Below are positions 1 through 6,888 of a stretch of 14,845 nt of DNA, in pieces (the first letter of the stretch is position 1; each line of letters starts with the position of its first letter). The notes beneath the pieces were generated by a model. It saw only the letters and a list, made by a program, of their open reading frames with translations, did no database searches and was not told the DNA's origin. The DNA is from an uncultured Prevotella sp. (GTDB lineage Bacteria > Bacteroidota > Bacteroidia > Bacteroidales > Bacteroidaceae): assembly GCA_900542795.1 (NCBI GenBank), contig UQPD01000052.1, positions 1-14,845 of the forward strand, read 5' to 3'. Both the position numbers and the translations under genes were made by a program.

Positions 1-40
1 CTACGCGTCTCGTGGGCTCGGAGATGTGTATAAGAGACAG
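1..40. other. Sequencing adapter remnant (Nextera read-2 / Tn5 mosaic end)
   Basis: Positions 7-40 match the Illumina Nextera transposase read-2 adapter, beginning GTCTCGTGGGCTCGG and ending in the 19-base Tn5 mosaic end (22-40, AGATGTGTATAAGAGACAG). Positions 1-6 (ctacgc) sit where the i7 index would be; from memory they equal the last six bases of the index TACTACGC. This is untrimmed library sequence at a contig end, not bacterial DNA and not a natural transposon end. Genomic sequence begins at about 41. Confidence 0.97.
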
Positions 41-66
41 ATTATAATGTGCGCAAATTTAATGAT

Positions 67-1377
67 TTAATTTCTTTCGTTGCAAATTTTCTGCATTTTC
101 TTTGTGAGTTTGGGGTAGAGAAAGGCTTGTACCATGCCACGACAACCCAAATAAGACAAGAATGCGACCCAAAGCACATGATTGGTGAGGGGGAATAGAC
201 CTATTATTACAAAAAACAAAACAGAGGCAGCTAACATGCTGATGAGCATGTAACGCGTGGCGGTAGAACCTATAAAGAGTCCGTCGTAAAGAAAAGCACA
301 AAAGCTCACCAACGGAATGCAGCAGGCGTAAGGCAAATAAGCTGTGGCTTGTGCTACGACAGCCGAACTATCGGTGAGTAAGGAGAGTATAACATCGCCC
401 CAAACAATGTAGACCAACGTAAAGGCTGTTACCAAAACCACGCCCCATTTAAACAAACTGCGAGTTAAAGCGTAAAAGCCTTCGCGATTTTGGGCTCCAT
501 AATATTGTCCGCCAATGGCTTCGCCTGCATACGAAAAACCATCAAACAAATAAGAGAAAAGGGTAAAGAATTGCATCAACAAGGTGTTGGCTGCCAAGGT
601 TAACTCGCCTTGCGTGGAACCTGCCGTTGTGAAATAGCTGCTCACAGCTATCAAGCAGAAGGTGCGAAAAAAAATGTCGCGATTGACACTAAAAAACTTA
701 CGGAAGGCTGCACTGTGGGTTACTTTGCGCCACTGCACACGAGGTAAATGGGAACGATATTTACAAAGGAACACGCCAACGGCTGTTAAAAAGCCAGCAT
801 ATTGCGCAACCAAAGTTCCCACTGCAATGCCTTCGACTTTCCAACCAAAGCCTAATACTAACAAGGCACTAACGATGATGTTGACCCCATTTTGCATAAT
901 GGCAATAGCCATAGGCACACGCGCATTCTGCATGCCTAAGAACCAACCTGTGAAACCATATAGTCCAAGTACTGCGGGTGCGCCCCATATAAGTATATAA
1001 AAATAGGTATGTGCCCACAAAGCTACTTGAGGTGTGGCTGTAATAAAACGGAAAGCTATGTTGATGATGGGACCTTGCAAAACAATGAGCAGCACCGAGA
1101 CACATGTTGCTACACAAAGCGAGCGCAACAACACGAGCATAGACTCTTTGGCATTTCCTGCTCCATAGGCTTGCGCTGTGAGTCCACCCGTACCCATTCT
1201 TAAAAAACCAAACAGCCAATATGCCATATTGAAGAGCATCCCCCCAACAGCAATGGCACCAATATAAGCAGCATTGCCTAAATGTCCTGCAATGGTGGTA
1301 TCGACCAATGCCAACAGGGGTACTGTTATGTTAGAGATGATGCTTGGGATTGCTATGTGTAGTATCTTTTTATTCAT
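67..1377 (-). CDS. MATE family efflux transporter, DinF-like
   Basis: A 436-residue integral membrane protein, the usual size for a 12-helix multidrug and toxic compound extrusion (MATE) antiporter, which exports organic cations or drugs in exchange for Na+ or H+. The N-terminus (IPSIISNITVPLLALVDTTI, then GHLG) is typical of the DinF branch: proline-rich first helix followed by the conserved V-D-T-x-I-x-G-x-L segment. Hydrophobic segments continue to about residue 425, with a short basic tail. The substrate cannot be read from sequence. It starts at the ATG on 1377, 34 bases after the birA stop, with no promoter of its own in the gap, so it is probably the last gene of the yraN-mmcQ-birA run. 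The stop lies 27 bases inside the adapter junction, so its terminator is not in the window. Confidence 0.93.
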   Translation of the reverse strand: MNKKILHIAIPSIISNITVPLLALVDTTIAGHLGNAAYIGAIAVGGMLFNMAYWLFGFLRMGTGGLTAQAYGAGNAKESMLVLLRSLCVATCVSVLLIVLQGPIINIAFRFITATPQVALWAHTYFYILIWGAPAVLGLYGFTGWFLGMQNARVPMAIAIMQNGVNIIVSALLVLGFGWKVEGIAVGTLVAQYAGFLTAVGVFLCKYRSHLPRVQWRKVTHSAAFRKFFSVNRDIFFRTFCLIAVSSYFTTAGSTQGELTLAANTLLMQFFTLFSYLFDGFSYAGEAIGGQYYGAQNREGFYALTRSLFKWGVVLVTAFTLVYIVWGDVILSLLTDSSAVVAQATAYLPYACCIPLVSFCAFLYDGLFIGSTATRYMLISMLAASVLFFVIIGLFPLTNHVLWVAFLSYLGCRGMVQAFLYPKLTKKMQKICNERN

Positions 1378-1411
1378 GAGTCTTTTGAGAAATTCAACTT
1401 TACGCCCAAAC

Positions 1412-2200
1412 TTACACGATTACCGCTTTTACTTCTTTAAAAGCATAGGTACGTTCACTTCCGTCTGTTTTTCGCAAAGTAAGCATACCTAAGGGCGATA
1501 TATCCACGATGCTTGCTTGAAAGGGACCATCATCATCTTCGTAAGAATGAATACCTGTGCGACGATAAAGGTGCTCCATATATTCGGCGTGCAACACCTG
1601 GAAGTTACCTTGCAACAATAGTTGATAACGTTGGTTGAAAGCCTCAACTATGTTTTGAAGCAATAGAGCACGGTCTACACTGCGTCCAATAATTTGTTGC
1701 AAGGCTATGGGATTAGGAGCATCACTATGAAACATAGGTTGATTAACATTCACCCCTACCCCCGTGAGCGTGTTTGAAATGTATGCACCACAAATGCTGT
1801 GTTCGAGCAACATGCCGCATATTTTATGATTATGCCAATACACATCGTTGGGCCATTTCACCGTAAACCCTTCGGCAAAAGCACTGAGAACTTCGCGCAC
1901 TGCCAATGCTAAAGCCTCGGAGAGGGCAAATTGTTGGGAAGCTTTTATGTGTTTGGGGGTGAAAGTAAAACCAAATAGCAAGTTGTAGCCTGCATCAGCC
2001 TCCCACGATGTACCACGTTGTCCACGTCCTGCCGCTTGGAAATCGGTTACCATCAACACAAACTCGTTTGCATTTGGCGCATACTCAGCACGCTTTAGTT
2101 GCAACATAGTAGAATCTGTTTGAGGCAAATACACAAAATGCCATTGCTCAGGCAAATGCAAGGCACTGTAGGGTGTGTTAGAATGATGAAATGGCTGCAT
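1412..2200 (-). CDS. birA: Biotin--[acetyl-CoA-carboxylase] ligase (class I, no HTH)
   Basis: A 262-residue biotin-protein ligase that makes biotinyl-5'-AMP from biotin and ATP and transfers biotin to the carrier lysine of biotin-dependent carboxylases in the cytoplasm. Visible landmarks: the biotinyl-AMP-binding loop GRGQRGTSW (residues 58-66), the KWPND motif (115-119), the KICGML segment (126-131) and GVGVNVN (147-153), followed by a small C-terminal SH3-like domain ending in VKAVIV. The N-terminal winged-helix DNA-binding domain of the E. coli protein is absent, so this is a class I enzyme and unlikely to act as the biotin repressor. The ATG at 2200 lies inside the end of the MmcQ-like gene (23-base overlap), indicating translational coupling. 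Confidence 0.95.
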   Translation of the reverse strand: MQPFHHSNTPYSALHLPEQWHFVYLPQTDSTMLQLKRAEYAPNANEFVLMVTDFQAAGRGQRGTSWEADAGYNLLFGFTFTPKHIKASQQFALSEALALAVREVLSAFAEGFTVKWPNDVYWHNHKICGMLLEHSICGAYISNTLTGVGVNVNQPMFHSDAPNPIALQQIIGRSVDRALLLQNIVEAFNQRYQLLLQGNFQVLHAEYMEHLYRRTGIHSYEDDDGPFQASIVDISPLGMLTLRKTDGSERTYAFKEVKAVIV

Positions 2201-2540
2201 ATTCGACTTGTAGTTTTTTGGGCATTTTTTTGAGCACTTCTGCCAACGAATGGTCTATCAGTTGAAACACCAAGTCATCGGGCACATCGGCATCGAAATG
2301 CACCTCGTTCCAATATTTTTTGTTCCAATGCCATGCCCCTACCACTGCTTGGTAGCGGTCACGTAGTTGAATGGCGTAATCAGGGTCACACTTCAACACT
2401 ACCAAATCTGGACGTTCCAAATCGAGGTAGGCAAATATTTTGTTGTAAACGCGAAACAAAATGCCTTCAGGACCAAAGGCTGAGTCCTCGGTTGCCAAAG
2501 GCTTTTGCAAACAATAAGCGCGTATGGTTTCTATGTCCAT
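2178..2540 (-). CDS. MmcQ/YjbR family protein
   Basis: A 120-residue protein of the MmcQ/YjbR family, small cytoplasmic proteins with a CyaY-like fold and possible DNA binding, whose biochemical role is not settled. Family signs: an opening MDIETIRAYCLQKP helix, the acidic turn ATEDSAFGPEGILFRVYNK, a LVVLKCDPDYAIQLRDRY block, the Trp/Asn pattern WHWNKKYWNEVHFD near residues 70-83, and a C-terminal LIDHSLAEVLKKMPKK helix. Length is normal for the family. It begins 14 bases after the yraN stop and overlaps birA, so it sits in the middle of one transcription unit. The linkage is common to Bacteroidetes genomes as I know them and does not by itself reveal a function. Confidence 0.9.
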   Translation of the reverse strand: MDIETIRAYCLQKPLATEDSAFGPEGILFRVYNKIFAYLDLERPDLVVLKCDPDYAIQLRDRYQAVVGAWHWNKKYWNEVHFDADVPDDLVFQLIDHSLAEVLKKMPKKLQVEYAAISSF

Positions 2541-2554
2541 TTTTATAAAGATTT

Positions 2555-2959
2555 TTACACCTCAAAAGAGCCATGACGCTGTGTTTGTTGCCACACCTCA
2601 TCCTCGGTGTAAGCATGACGTATGTGGCTTATTTTAAAGGGCGGTTCTGTACCAATTACGGTAATGATGTCGTAACTGTATGCCTTGTTATGCAGATTAT
2701 GGTATGCCATATAGGCTCTTGCTGCAGCAATAACATTACGCTTCTTTTGCAAAGTTACCGCCTCTGCAGCAGGAGCAAAGTGTTCATTGCTTCGCGTTTT
2801 TACCTCTACAAATACCACTTCGCCATGCCACTCTGCCACAATGTCTAATTCGAGTTTTTCTTTTCGCCAATTACGGTCGAGCAACGTATAGCCCTTTAGT
2901 GCCAAATAATAAAGGGCTTCGTCTTCGCCAATGCGTCCAAGTTCGTTATGTTCAGACAT
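2555..2959 (-). CDS. YraN family protein (UPF0102), endonuclease-like fold
   Basis: A 134-residue member of the YraN/UPF0102 family, which has a restriction-endonuclease-like (Holliday-junction-resolvase-like) fold but no well-established activity. The N-terminal helix carries LGRIGEDEALYYLALKGY and LLDRNWR (family: G-x-x-G-E-x-x-A ... ILxRNWR). The nuclease-like core ELDIVA is followed by VVFVEVKTRS, giving the E...D...ExK acidic pattern of the fold; the more common version of the first part is GEIDLI. It starts at the ATG on 2959. The 90 bases between it and tadA hold a repeat element (2998-3049) and no clear minus-strand -7 box, so the promoter of this run is not resolved. Confidence 0.92.
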   Translation of the reverse strand: MSEHNELGRIGEDEALYYLALKGYTLLDRNWRKEKLELDIVAEWHGEVVFVEVKTRSNEHFAPAAEAVTLQKKRNVIAAARAYMAYHNLHNKAYSYDIITVIGTEPPFKISHIRHAYTEDEVWQQTQRHGSFEV

Positions 2960-2997
2960 TAAGTAATGTATTCTACTTTATTTTAGGGTGGTACTAA

Positions 2998-3049
2998 TAA
3001 TATCAATGCAGAAAAAGAACAGCTTCACAAACTAATTTTGAACACCTAC
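2998..3049 (-). repeat. Interspersed repeat copy A (GTAGGTGTTCAAAATTA family)
   Basis: Read on the minus strand this begins GTAGGTGTTCAAAATTA (3049-3033) and ends in TTTTTCTGCATTGATATTA. The first 17 bases are identical to the left end of copy B at 10301-10317, and the TTTTTC.GCATTGATAT block is also shared. Copy A lacks most of the far inverted end seen in B. It lies directly against the tadA stop codon, so it forms the tail of that transcript. It codes for nothing visible. Confidence 0.7.
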
Positions 3050-3481
3050 TCAGCGTTTCTTTTTAAAGAATTCTTTCATCAGTTGTGCACATTCTTCCTC
3101 GAGCACACCATGGGTTACCTGTGTCTTGGGATGGAAAGCCTTAGGAGCATACACAGAATAACCACGTTTGGGGTCGGAAGCACCATAAACTACACGCCCC
3201 ATCTGCGACCAACCAATAGCTCCTGCACACATAACGCAAGGTTCAACGGTTACATAGAGCGTACACACATCTAAGTATTTACCATTCAATGCATCGGCTG
3301 CAGCTGTAATGGCTTGCATCTCAGCATGTGCCGTCACATCGTTAAGCGTTTCAGTAAGATTGTAGGCACGAGCTATGATGCGATCGCGACACACAACCAC
3401 AGCTCCCACTGGAACCTCATCTTTATCAAAAGCCATGCGTGCCTGTTCTAAGGCTTTACGCATGTATTCTTCGTCTGTCAT
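3050..3481 (-). CDS. tadA: tRNA-specific adenosine deaminase (tRNA A34 to inosine)
   Basis: A 143-residue zinc deaminase that converts the wobble adenosine of tRNA-Arg(ACG) to inosine. The cytidine/deoxycytidylate deaminase signature is complete: HAE at residues 52-54 (zinc-binding His52 and catalytic Glu54) and PCVMC at 81-85 (zinc-binding Cys82 and Cys85). VPVGAVVV (23-30), AHAEMQAI and the C-terminal EECAQLMKEFFKKKR helix are typical of TadA rather than of guanine or riboflavin deaminases. Length is normal. It starts at the ATG on 3481, preceded in the mRNA by an A-rich stretch; Bacteroidetes genes usually lack a Shine-Dalgarno site. A terminator separates it from tex upstream, so it needs readthrough or a promoter within about 70 bases that I cannot identify. 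Confidence 0.95.
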   Translation of the reverse strand: MTDEEYMRKALEQARMAFDKDEVPVGAVVVCRDRIIARAYNLTETLNDVTAHAEMQAITAAADALNGKYLDVCTLYVTVEPCVMCAGAIGWSQMGRVVYGASDPKRGYSVYAPKAFHPKTQVTHGVLEEECAQLMKEFFKKKR

Positions 3482-3502
3482 ATTTTTTTTGAAAAAAGGA
3501 AT

Positions 3503-3536
3503 TGAAGGGTGGTTCTGTTTTTTGAACCACCCTTTA
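3503..3536 (-). terminator. Intrinsic terminator after tex
   Basis: Arms 3505-3515 (AAGGGTGGTTC) and 3524-3534 (GAACCACCCTT) form a perfect 11-bp stem with an 8-base loop, extendable by a G-U and a T-A pair. On the minus strand it lies 15 bases past the tex stop and is followed a few bases later by a T-run (complement of GAAAAAAGG), as expected for termination of tex before tadA. Confidence 0.75.
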
Positions 3537-3550
3537 TTTTGAACAGCTAC

Positions 3551-5674
3551 TTAAAACTTCTTTATCAATTTCAGTGCCACACGTCCGCGTTCTTCATCAA
3601 TATCCATTACGCGCACCAACACTTGTTGTTGAATGTTTACCTCCTTAGCTGGGTCTTTTACAAAATGATCTGCCATTTGCGACACATGTACCAAACCTTT
3701 CACCTTGATACCCATATCCACAAAACAACCAAAGTTGGTAATATTGGTTACTACGCCAGGCACTTCCATTCCCTCGCGCAAGTCTTCAATAGAGTGCAAA
3801 TTCTCAGCAAAACTAAATACCTTTGCAGTGCCTCGAGGGTCGCGTCCGGGTTTTGCCAATTCTTGCATAATATCGGTCAACGTAGGCAATCCCACCTCTG
3901 CCGAACAATATTTGTTCAAGTCTATTTTAGCACGTATATCAGCTGAGGCTATAAGTGTGAGAACATCACAACCCGCATCTTTTGCCATACGTTCAACCAA
4001 AGCATAACGCTCGGGATGTACGGCTGTATTGTCTAACGGATTTTCTGCATTGGGAATGCGCAAGAAACCTGCACATTGCTCAAAAGCTTTGGCTCCTAAA
4101 CGTGGCACCTTTAACAAGGCTTTACGCGAAGCAAACGGACCATTCTCTGCACGATAATCCACAATGTTTTGCGCCAAGGCAGGACCTAAGCCCGATACGT
4201 ATGTGAGCAAATGTTTGGAAGCCGTATTAAGATTCACACCTACCGTGTTAACACAACTCTCTACGGTTAAGTCGAGCGATTTTTTCAATTCTGTTTGGTC
4301 TACATCGTGCTGATACTGTCCCACGCCAATAGCTTTCGGGTCTATCTTTACCAACTCTGCCAAAGGGTCTGCCAAACGACGACCAATACTCACTGCACCA
4401 CGCACCGTTACATCATAGTTGGGAAATTCCTCGCGTGCCAATTTTGAAGCAGAATAAACCGAAGCACCATCCTCACTTACCAAGAATACATCAACATCTT
4501 TTAAGTGCAGGCTTTTAACCAATTCCTCGGTTTCGCGTCCTGCCGTACCATTACCAATTGCTATGGCTTCTATTTTATATTGTTCTACTAACGAGGCTAC
4601 TTTAAAACCTGCTCGGGCATACTGATTTTGCGGTTGATGTGGAAAGATGGTTTCGTTGTGCAACAAATTACCTTGCGCATCTAAACACACCACCTTGCAA
4701 CCTGTGCGAAAACCTGGGTCGATACCCATAATGCGCTTTTGTCCCAATGGGGGTGTTAGCAACAATTGTTTCAAATTGTTGGCAAATACTTGAATGGCTT
4801 CTTCATCAGCACGTGTTTTGCTTGAACCTGCAAATTCTGTTTCTATGCTGGGTTTGAGCAAGCGTTTATAAGCATCGGTTGCTGCCATCATCACGTGTTG
4901 AGATGCGGGTGAGCCTGCCTTTACAAAGGGACGTTCTACACGACTGATGCAATCGTCCTCGTCCGAAGGCGTTATGCTAACTCGCAAAAAACCCTCTGCC
5001 TCGCCACGACGCATAGCTAACAAACGGTGTGATGTGCAACGCTTTAAAGGTTCGCTCCAATCAAAATAATCACGGAATTTTCCAGCCTCAGCTTCTTTAC
5101 TCTTTACTACCTTTGAGCGTATCATAGCTGTATATTCAAACGAACGACGTACCACTTGACGCGTACGCTCGTCTTCGTTAAATCGTTCTGCCAAAATATC
5201 GCGAGCACCTTGCAAGGCTTCTTCCACGTCCTTTACCTCACCCTTTACATATTGTCGCGCCACTTCTTCAGGATTTTTGTAGGGCTGCAAGAGCAAGGTG
5301 TTTGCCAAAGGTTCAAGTCCTTTTTTACGAGCCACTTCTGCTTTGGTTTTGCGTTTGGGTTTAAAGGGCAAATAAATATCCTCGAGCAAGGTTGCGTCCC
5401 AACAGTCTTCTATGCGTTTCTTGAGTTCTTCTGTGAGTTTGCCTTGTTCTTCGATGGTTTGCAAAATGTATTCGCGGCGGTGTACCAGTTCATTGAGTTT
5501 ATCGTTTTGCTCTTTCACCTGTGCCACCTGCACTTCATTAAGTCCTCCTGTAGCTTCTTTACGATACCTACTAATAAAAGGTATGGTTGCACCTTGTTCT
5601 AAAAGATTGATGGTGCTTTCTACCTGCTTTTCACGCAGACCTAATTGGCGAGCTATTATTTCGGTTATATTCAT
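3551..5674 (-). CDS. tex: Tex family RNA-binding transcription accessory protein
   Basis: A 707-residue cytoplasmic Tex protein, the bacterial relative of Spt6, a nucleic-acid-binding factor linked to transcription and RNA metabolism. Domains in order: the Tex N-terminal helical region (from residue 1, with the signature ATIPFISRYRKEATGGLNE in residues 29-47), a YqgF/RNase H-like domain from about 315 to 440 (GIDPGFRTG at 317-325; IAIGNGTAGRETE near 371-383), helix-hairpin-helix modules at about 485-545 (NTASKHLLTYVSGLGPALAQ; RKALLKVPRLGAKAFEQCAG), and a C-terminal S1 RNA-binding domain at about 636-705 (GMEVPGVVTNITNFGCFVDM ... GLVHVSQMAD). It is slightly shorter than many Tex proteins but has all parts. 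The ATG at 5674 faces the plus-strand lysO promoter, with a minus-strand -7 box about 70 bases upstream. Confidence 0.96.
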   Translation of the reverse strand: MNITEIIARQLGLREKQVESTINLLEQGATIPFISRYRKEATGGLNEVQVAQVKEQNDKLNELVHRREYILQTIEEQGKLTEELKKRIEDCWDATLLEDIYLPFKPKRKTKAEVARKKGLEPLANTLLLQPYKNPEEVARQYVKGEVKDVEEALQGARDILAERFNEDERTRQVVRRSFEYTAMIRSKVVKSKEAEAGKFRDYFDWSEPLKRCTSHRLLAMRRGEAEGFLRVSITPSDEDDCISRVERPFVKAGSPASQHVMMAATDAYKRLLKPSIETEFAGSSKTRADEEAIQVFANNLKQLLLTPPLGQKRIMGIDPGFRTGCKVVCLDAQGNLLHNETIFPHQPQNQYARAGFKVASLVEQYKIEAIAIGNGTAGRETEELVKSLHLKDVDVFLVSEDGASVYSASKLAREEFPNYDVTVRGAVSIGRRLADPLAELVKIDPKAIGVGQYQHDVDQTELKKSLDLTVESCVNTVGVNLNTASKHLLTYVSGLGPALAQNIVDYRAENGPFASRKALLKVPRLGAKAFEQCAGFLRIPNAENPLDNTAVHPERYALVERMAKDAGCDVLTLIASADIRAKIDLNKYCSAEVGLPTLTDIMQELAKPGRDPRGTAKVFSFAENLHSIEDLREGMEVPGVVTNITNFGCFVDMGIKVKGLVHVSQMADHFVKDPAKEVNIQQQVLVRVMDIDEERGRVALKLIKKF

Positions 5675-5742
5675 TTTGCTGTATTATTAGGATGTTAAAG
5701 ACATTTGGGATGTATGCGAACAAAACTTTACACCCCCCATTG

Positions 5743-5750
5743 CAAAGATA
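5743..5750 (-). promoter_or_regulatory. Candidate -7 box for tex
   Basis: On the minus strand this reads TATCTTTG, a perfect TAnnTTTG element of the Bacteroidetes primary sigma factor, within the longer context GCACTATCTTTGC seen at the other promoters in the window. Transcription would start near 5737, giving a leader of about 60 bases to the tex ATG. No clean TTTG lies at the -33 position (only TTCG around 5768-5771), so the upstream half is weak. Confidence 0.6.
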
Positions 5751-5791
5751 GTGCTTTAATTTTAAAACGAAAAAGAAAAAATCCGTTTTCC

Positions 5792-5821
5792 TTTGGACTA
5801 CACTCGCCTTGCACTACTTTG
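5792..5821 (+). promoter_or_regulatory. Upstream copy of the lysO promoter module (defective -7)
   Basis: TTTG (5792-5795), 19 bases, then TACTTTG (5815-5821). The TTTG and the 19-base spacer are identical to the functional-looking module at 5875-5905, but the -7 box is one base short (TAnTTTG). The two copies start 83 bases apart. It is either a decayed duplicate or a second weak promoter. Confidence 0.5.
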
Positions 5822-5850
5822 CTTCGCCAAGTTAGGCGGCGGCTCGGCAT

Positions 5851-5880
5851 TCCAAAGAAAAAACGCGTTTTTTCTTTGGA
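5851..5880. repeat. Perfect 30-bp palindrome at the lysO promoter
   Basis: Left half 5851-5865 (TCCAAAGAAAAAACG) and right half 5866-5880 (CGTTTTTTCTTTGGA) are exact reverse complements with no spacer. The right half contains the -33 TTTG (5875-5878) of the lysO promoter; the left half contains the same TTTG facing the opposite way. It could be an operator, a cruciform-prone site or a hairpin terminator between the divergent units. Confidence 0.7.
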
Positions 5881-5905
5881 CTACACTCGCCTTGCACTAA
5901 CTTTG
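5875..5905 (+). promoter_or_regulatory. Bacteroidetes-type promoter for the split lysO operon
   Basis: TTTG at 5875-5878, a spacer of exactly 19 bases, and TAACTTTG at 5898-5905 match the -33/-7 consensus (TTTG, 19-21 bases, TAnnTTTG). The expected start point is near 5910-5913. This makes a TTG start at 5910 unlikely and favours the ATG at 5937 for the first lysO gene. Confidence 0.78.
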
Positions 5906-5936
5906 CACCTTGAAACCAAAAGACCATCTTAATATT

Positions 5937-6218
5937 ATGTTTTCAATCATCATGATTATAGTCTGTGGCATTGTGGCGGGCTTTGGATTAAGGCGCTGGC
6001 GCAAGCTACAGTATATTAACCACACTATTAGCTTTACCATTTGGTGCATGCTCTTTGTTTTAGGTATATCAGTAGGACAAAACCGTAGCATTATTAATAA
6101 CCTTTGGAGCTATGGAGCACAAGCTTTGTTGATTAGCGTGGCAAGCATGTTGGGCAGTGCCATCGGGGCATGGTTACTCTATAAATTTGTACTGAACAGG
6201 AAGGAGGGACAATCATGA
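5937..6218 (+). CDS. lysO: Lysine exporter LysO, N-terminal part (split gene)
   Basis: A 93-residue membrane protein matching the N-terminal part of LysO (YbjE, DUF340), an inner-membrane L-lysine exporter. Visible: a first hydrophobic helix from the ATG (MFSIIMIIVCGIVAGFGLRR), a second around FTIWCMLFVLGISVG with the GxSxG-like turn also present in the second gene, and a third near ALLISVASMLGSAIGAWLLY. Together with the next gene it adds up to about 300 residues, the size of the one-piece E. coli protein. The ATG at 5937 is preferred over the TTG at 5910, which lies at the predicted transcription start. The stop overlaps the next start by four bases (ATGA). Confidence 0.85.
   Translation: MFSIIMIIVCGIVAGFGLRRWRKLQYINHTISFTIWCMLFVLGISVGQNRSIINNLWSYGAQALLISVASMLGSAIGAWLLYKFVLNRKEGQS
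6201..6208 (+). promoter_or_regulatory. Strong Shine-Dalgarno before the second lysO gene
   Basis: AAGGAGGG ends six bases before the ATG at 6215, inside the end of the first lysO gene. Such a close match to the anti-SD sequence is uncommon in Bacteroidetes and suggests deliberate re-initiation, so the second half is translated as its own protein rather than being a frameshifted fragment. Confidence 0.7.
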
Positions 6219-6835
6219 AACAAAGCCTCTTTGTGGTATTTATGTTTGCTGCTGGATGCGTAGTTGGCGATGTCTTTAACTTGCACTGGGAGTTTCATCG
6301 TATGTCAATGATTATTCTCTATGCCTTGATGTTTCAAGTAGGTATTAGTGTGGGATGTAGCGACAATCTTAATGCTATTTTGCGAAATTTCCGTCCCAAA
6401 ATGTTATTACTTCCTCTCACAACCATTGCAGGCACCTTACTTTTCTCAGCATTGGTCGGCTTATTCTTGACACATTGGGGGGTACTCAACTGTATGGCTG
6501 TGGGTAGCGGAATGGGGTACTACTCTTTGTCGTCCATCTTGGTTACACAACTTAAAATACCTACTCTCGGACAACAACTGGCTGCTGAATTGGGCACAAT
6601 TGCCTTACTCTCTAACATCTGTCGCGAACTGATAGCTATGATTTGTGTACCACTTATTCGCAAAATATTTGGTCTATACGCTCCCATTAGTGCTGCTGGT
6701 GTTACATCAGTTGATGTTTGCTTGCCAGCTATTAGTCGTGCATGTGGCAAAGAGATTATCCCGATTTCTCTTTTCCATGGTATGATTGTAGACTTAACTG
6801 TACCTCTGATGGTACCTTTTCTTTGCGAACTTTAA
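6215..6835 (+). CDS. lysO: Lysine exporter LysO family protein, C-terminal part (split gene)
   Basis: A 206-residue polytopic membrane protein corresponding to the larger C-terminal part of LysO (DUF340), which exports L-lysine and its toxic analogue thialysine in E. coli. Hydrophobic helices are visible throughout. Conserved-looking stretches include ALMFQVGISVG (early helix-turn that mirrors the one in the first gene), VGSGMGYYSLSSIL, LAAELGTIALLSNICREL and ACGKEIIPISLFHGMIVDLT; the charged residues within helices (Glu in AAELGT, Arg-Glu in CREL) fit a transporter path. It starts in a four-base overlap with the upstream half behind a strong ribosome binding site, and its stop codon runs into the terminator. 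The two products most likely assemble into one transporter; this is inference from the split and the coupling. Confidence 0.88.
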   Translation: MKQSLFVVFMFAAGCVVGDVFNLHWEFHRMSMIILYALMFQVGISVGCSDNLNAILRNFRPKMLLLPLTTIAGTLLFSALVGLFLTHWGVLNCMAVGSGMGYYSLSSILVTQLKIPTLGQQLAAELGTIALLSNICRELIAMICVPLIRKIFGLYAPISAAGVTSVDVCLPAISRACGKEIIPISLFHGMIVDLTVPLMVPFLCEL

Positions 6836-6888
6836 AAACAAATGCTTGGGTGGCGACTCTTGTAAGTTGCCTCCCAAGCATTTGTTTT
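6835..6888 (+). terminator. Terminator of the lysO operon
   Basis: Arms 6835-6850 (AAAACAAATGCTTGGG) and 6873-6888 (CCCAAGCATTTGTTTT) are exact reverse complements (16 bp). After one T-T mismatch the stem continues 7 bp (GGCGACT with AGTTGCC, one G-U pair) to a 6-base loop at 6859-6864. The A-rich start and T-rich end could work in both directions. It begins in the stop codon. Confidence 0.88.

Noticed and set aside
22..40. Natural Tn5-type transposon end
   Set aside because: The flanking bases are the synthetic Nextera adapter and there is no transposase or second end.
3509..3946. 145-residue plus-strand ORF opposite tex
   Set aside because: It is antisense to the conserved S1 end of tex and crosses the terminator hairpin; it has no recognisable features.
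5705..5932. 75-residue plus-strand ORF
   Set aside because: It runs through both promoter copies and the palindrome; its arginine-rich product comes from repeat sequence and has no family resemblance.
5910..5936. TTG start for the first lysO gene
   Set aside because: It lies at the predicted transcription start point; the ATG at 5937 leaves a short leader and starts directly with the first membrane helix.
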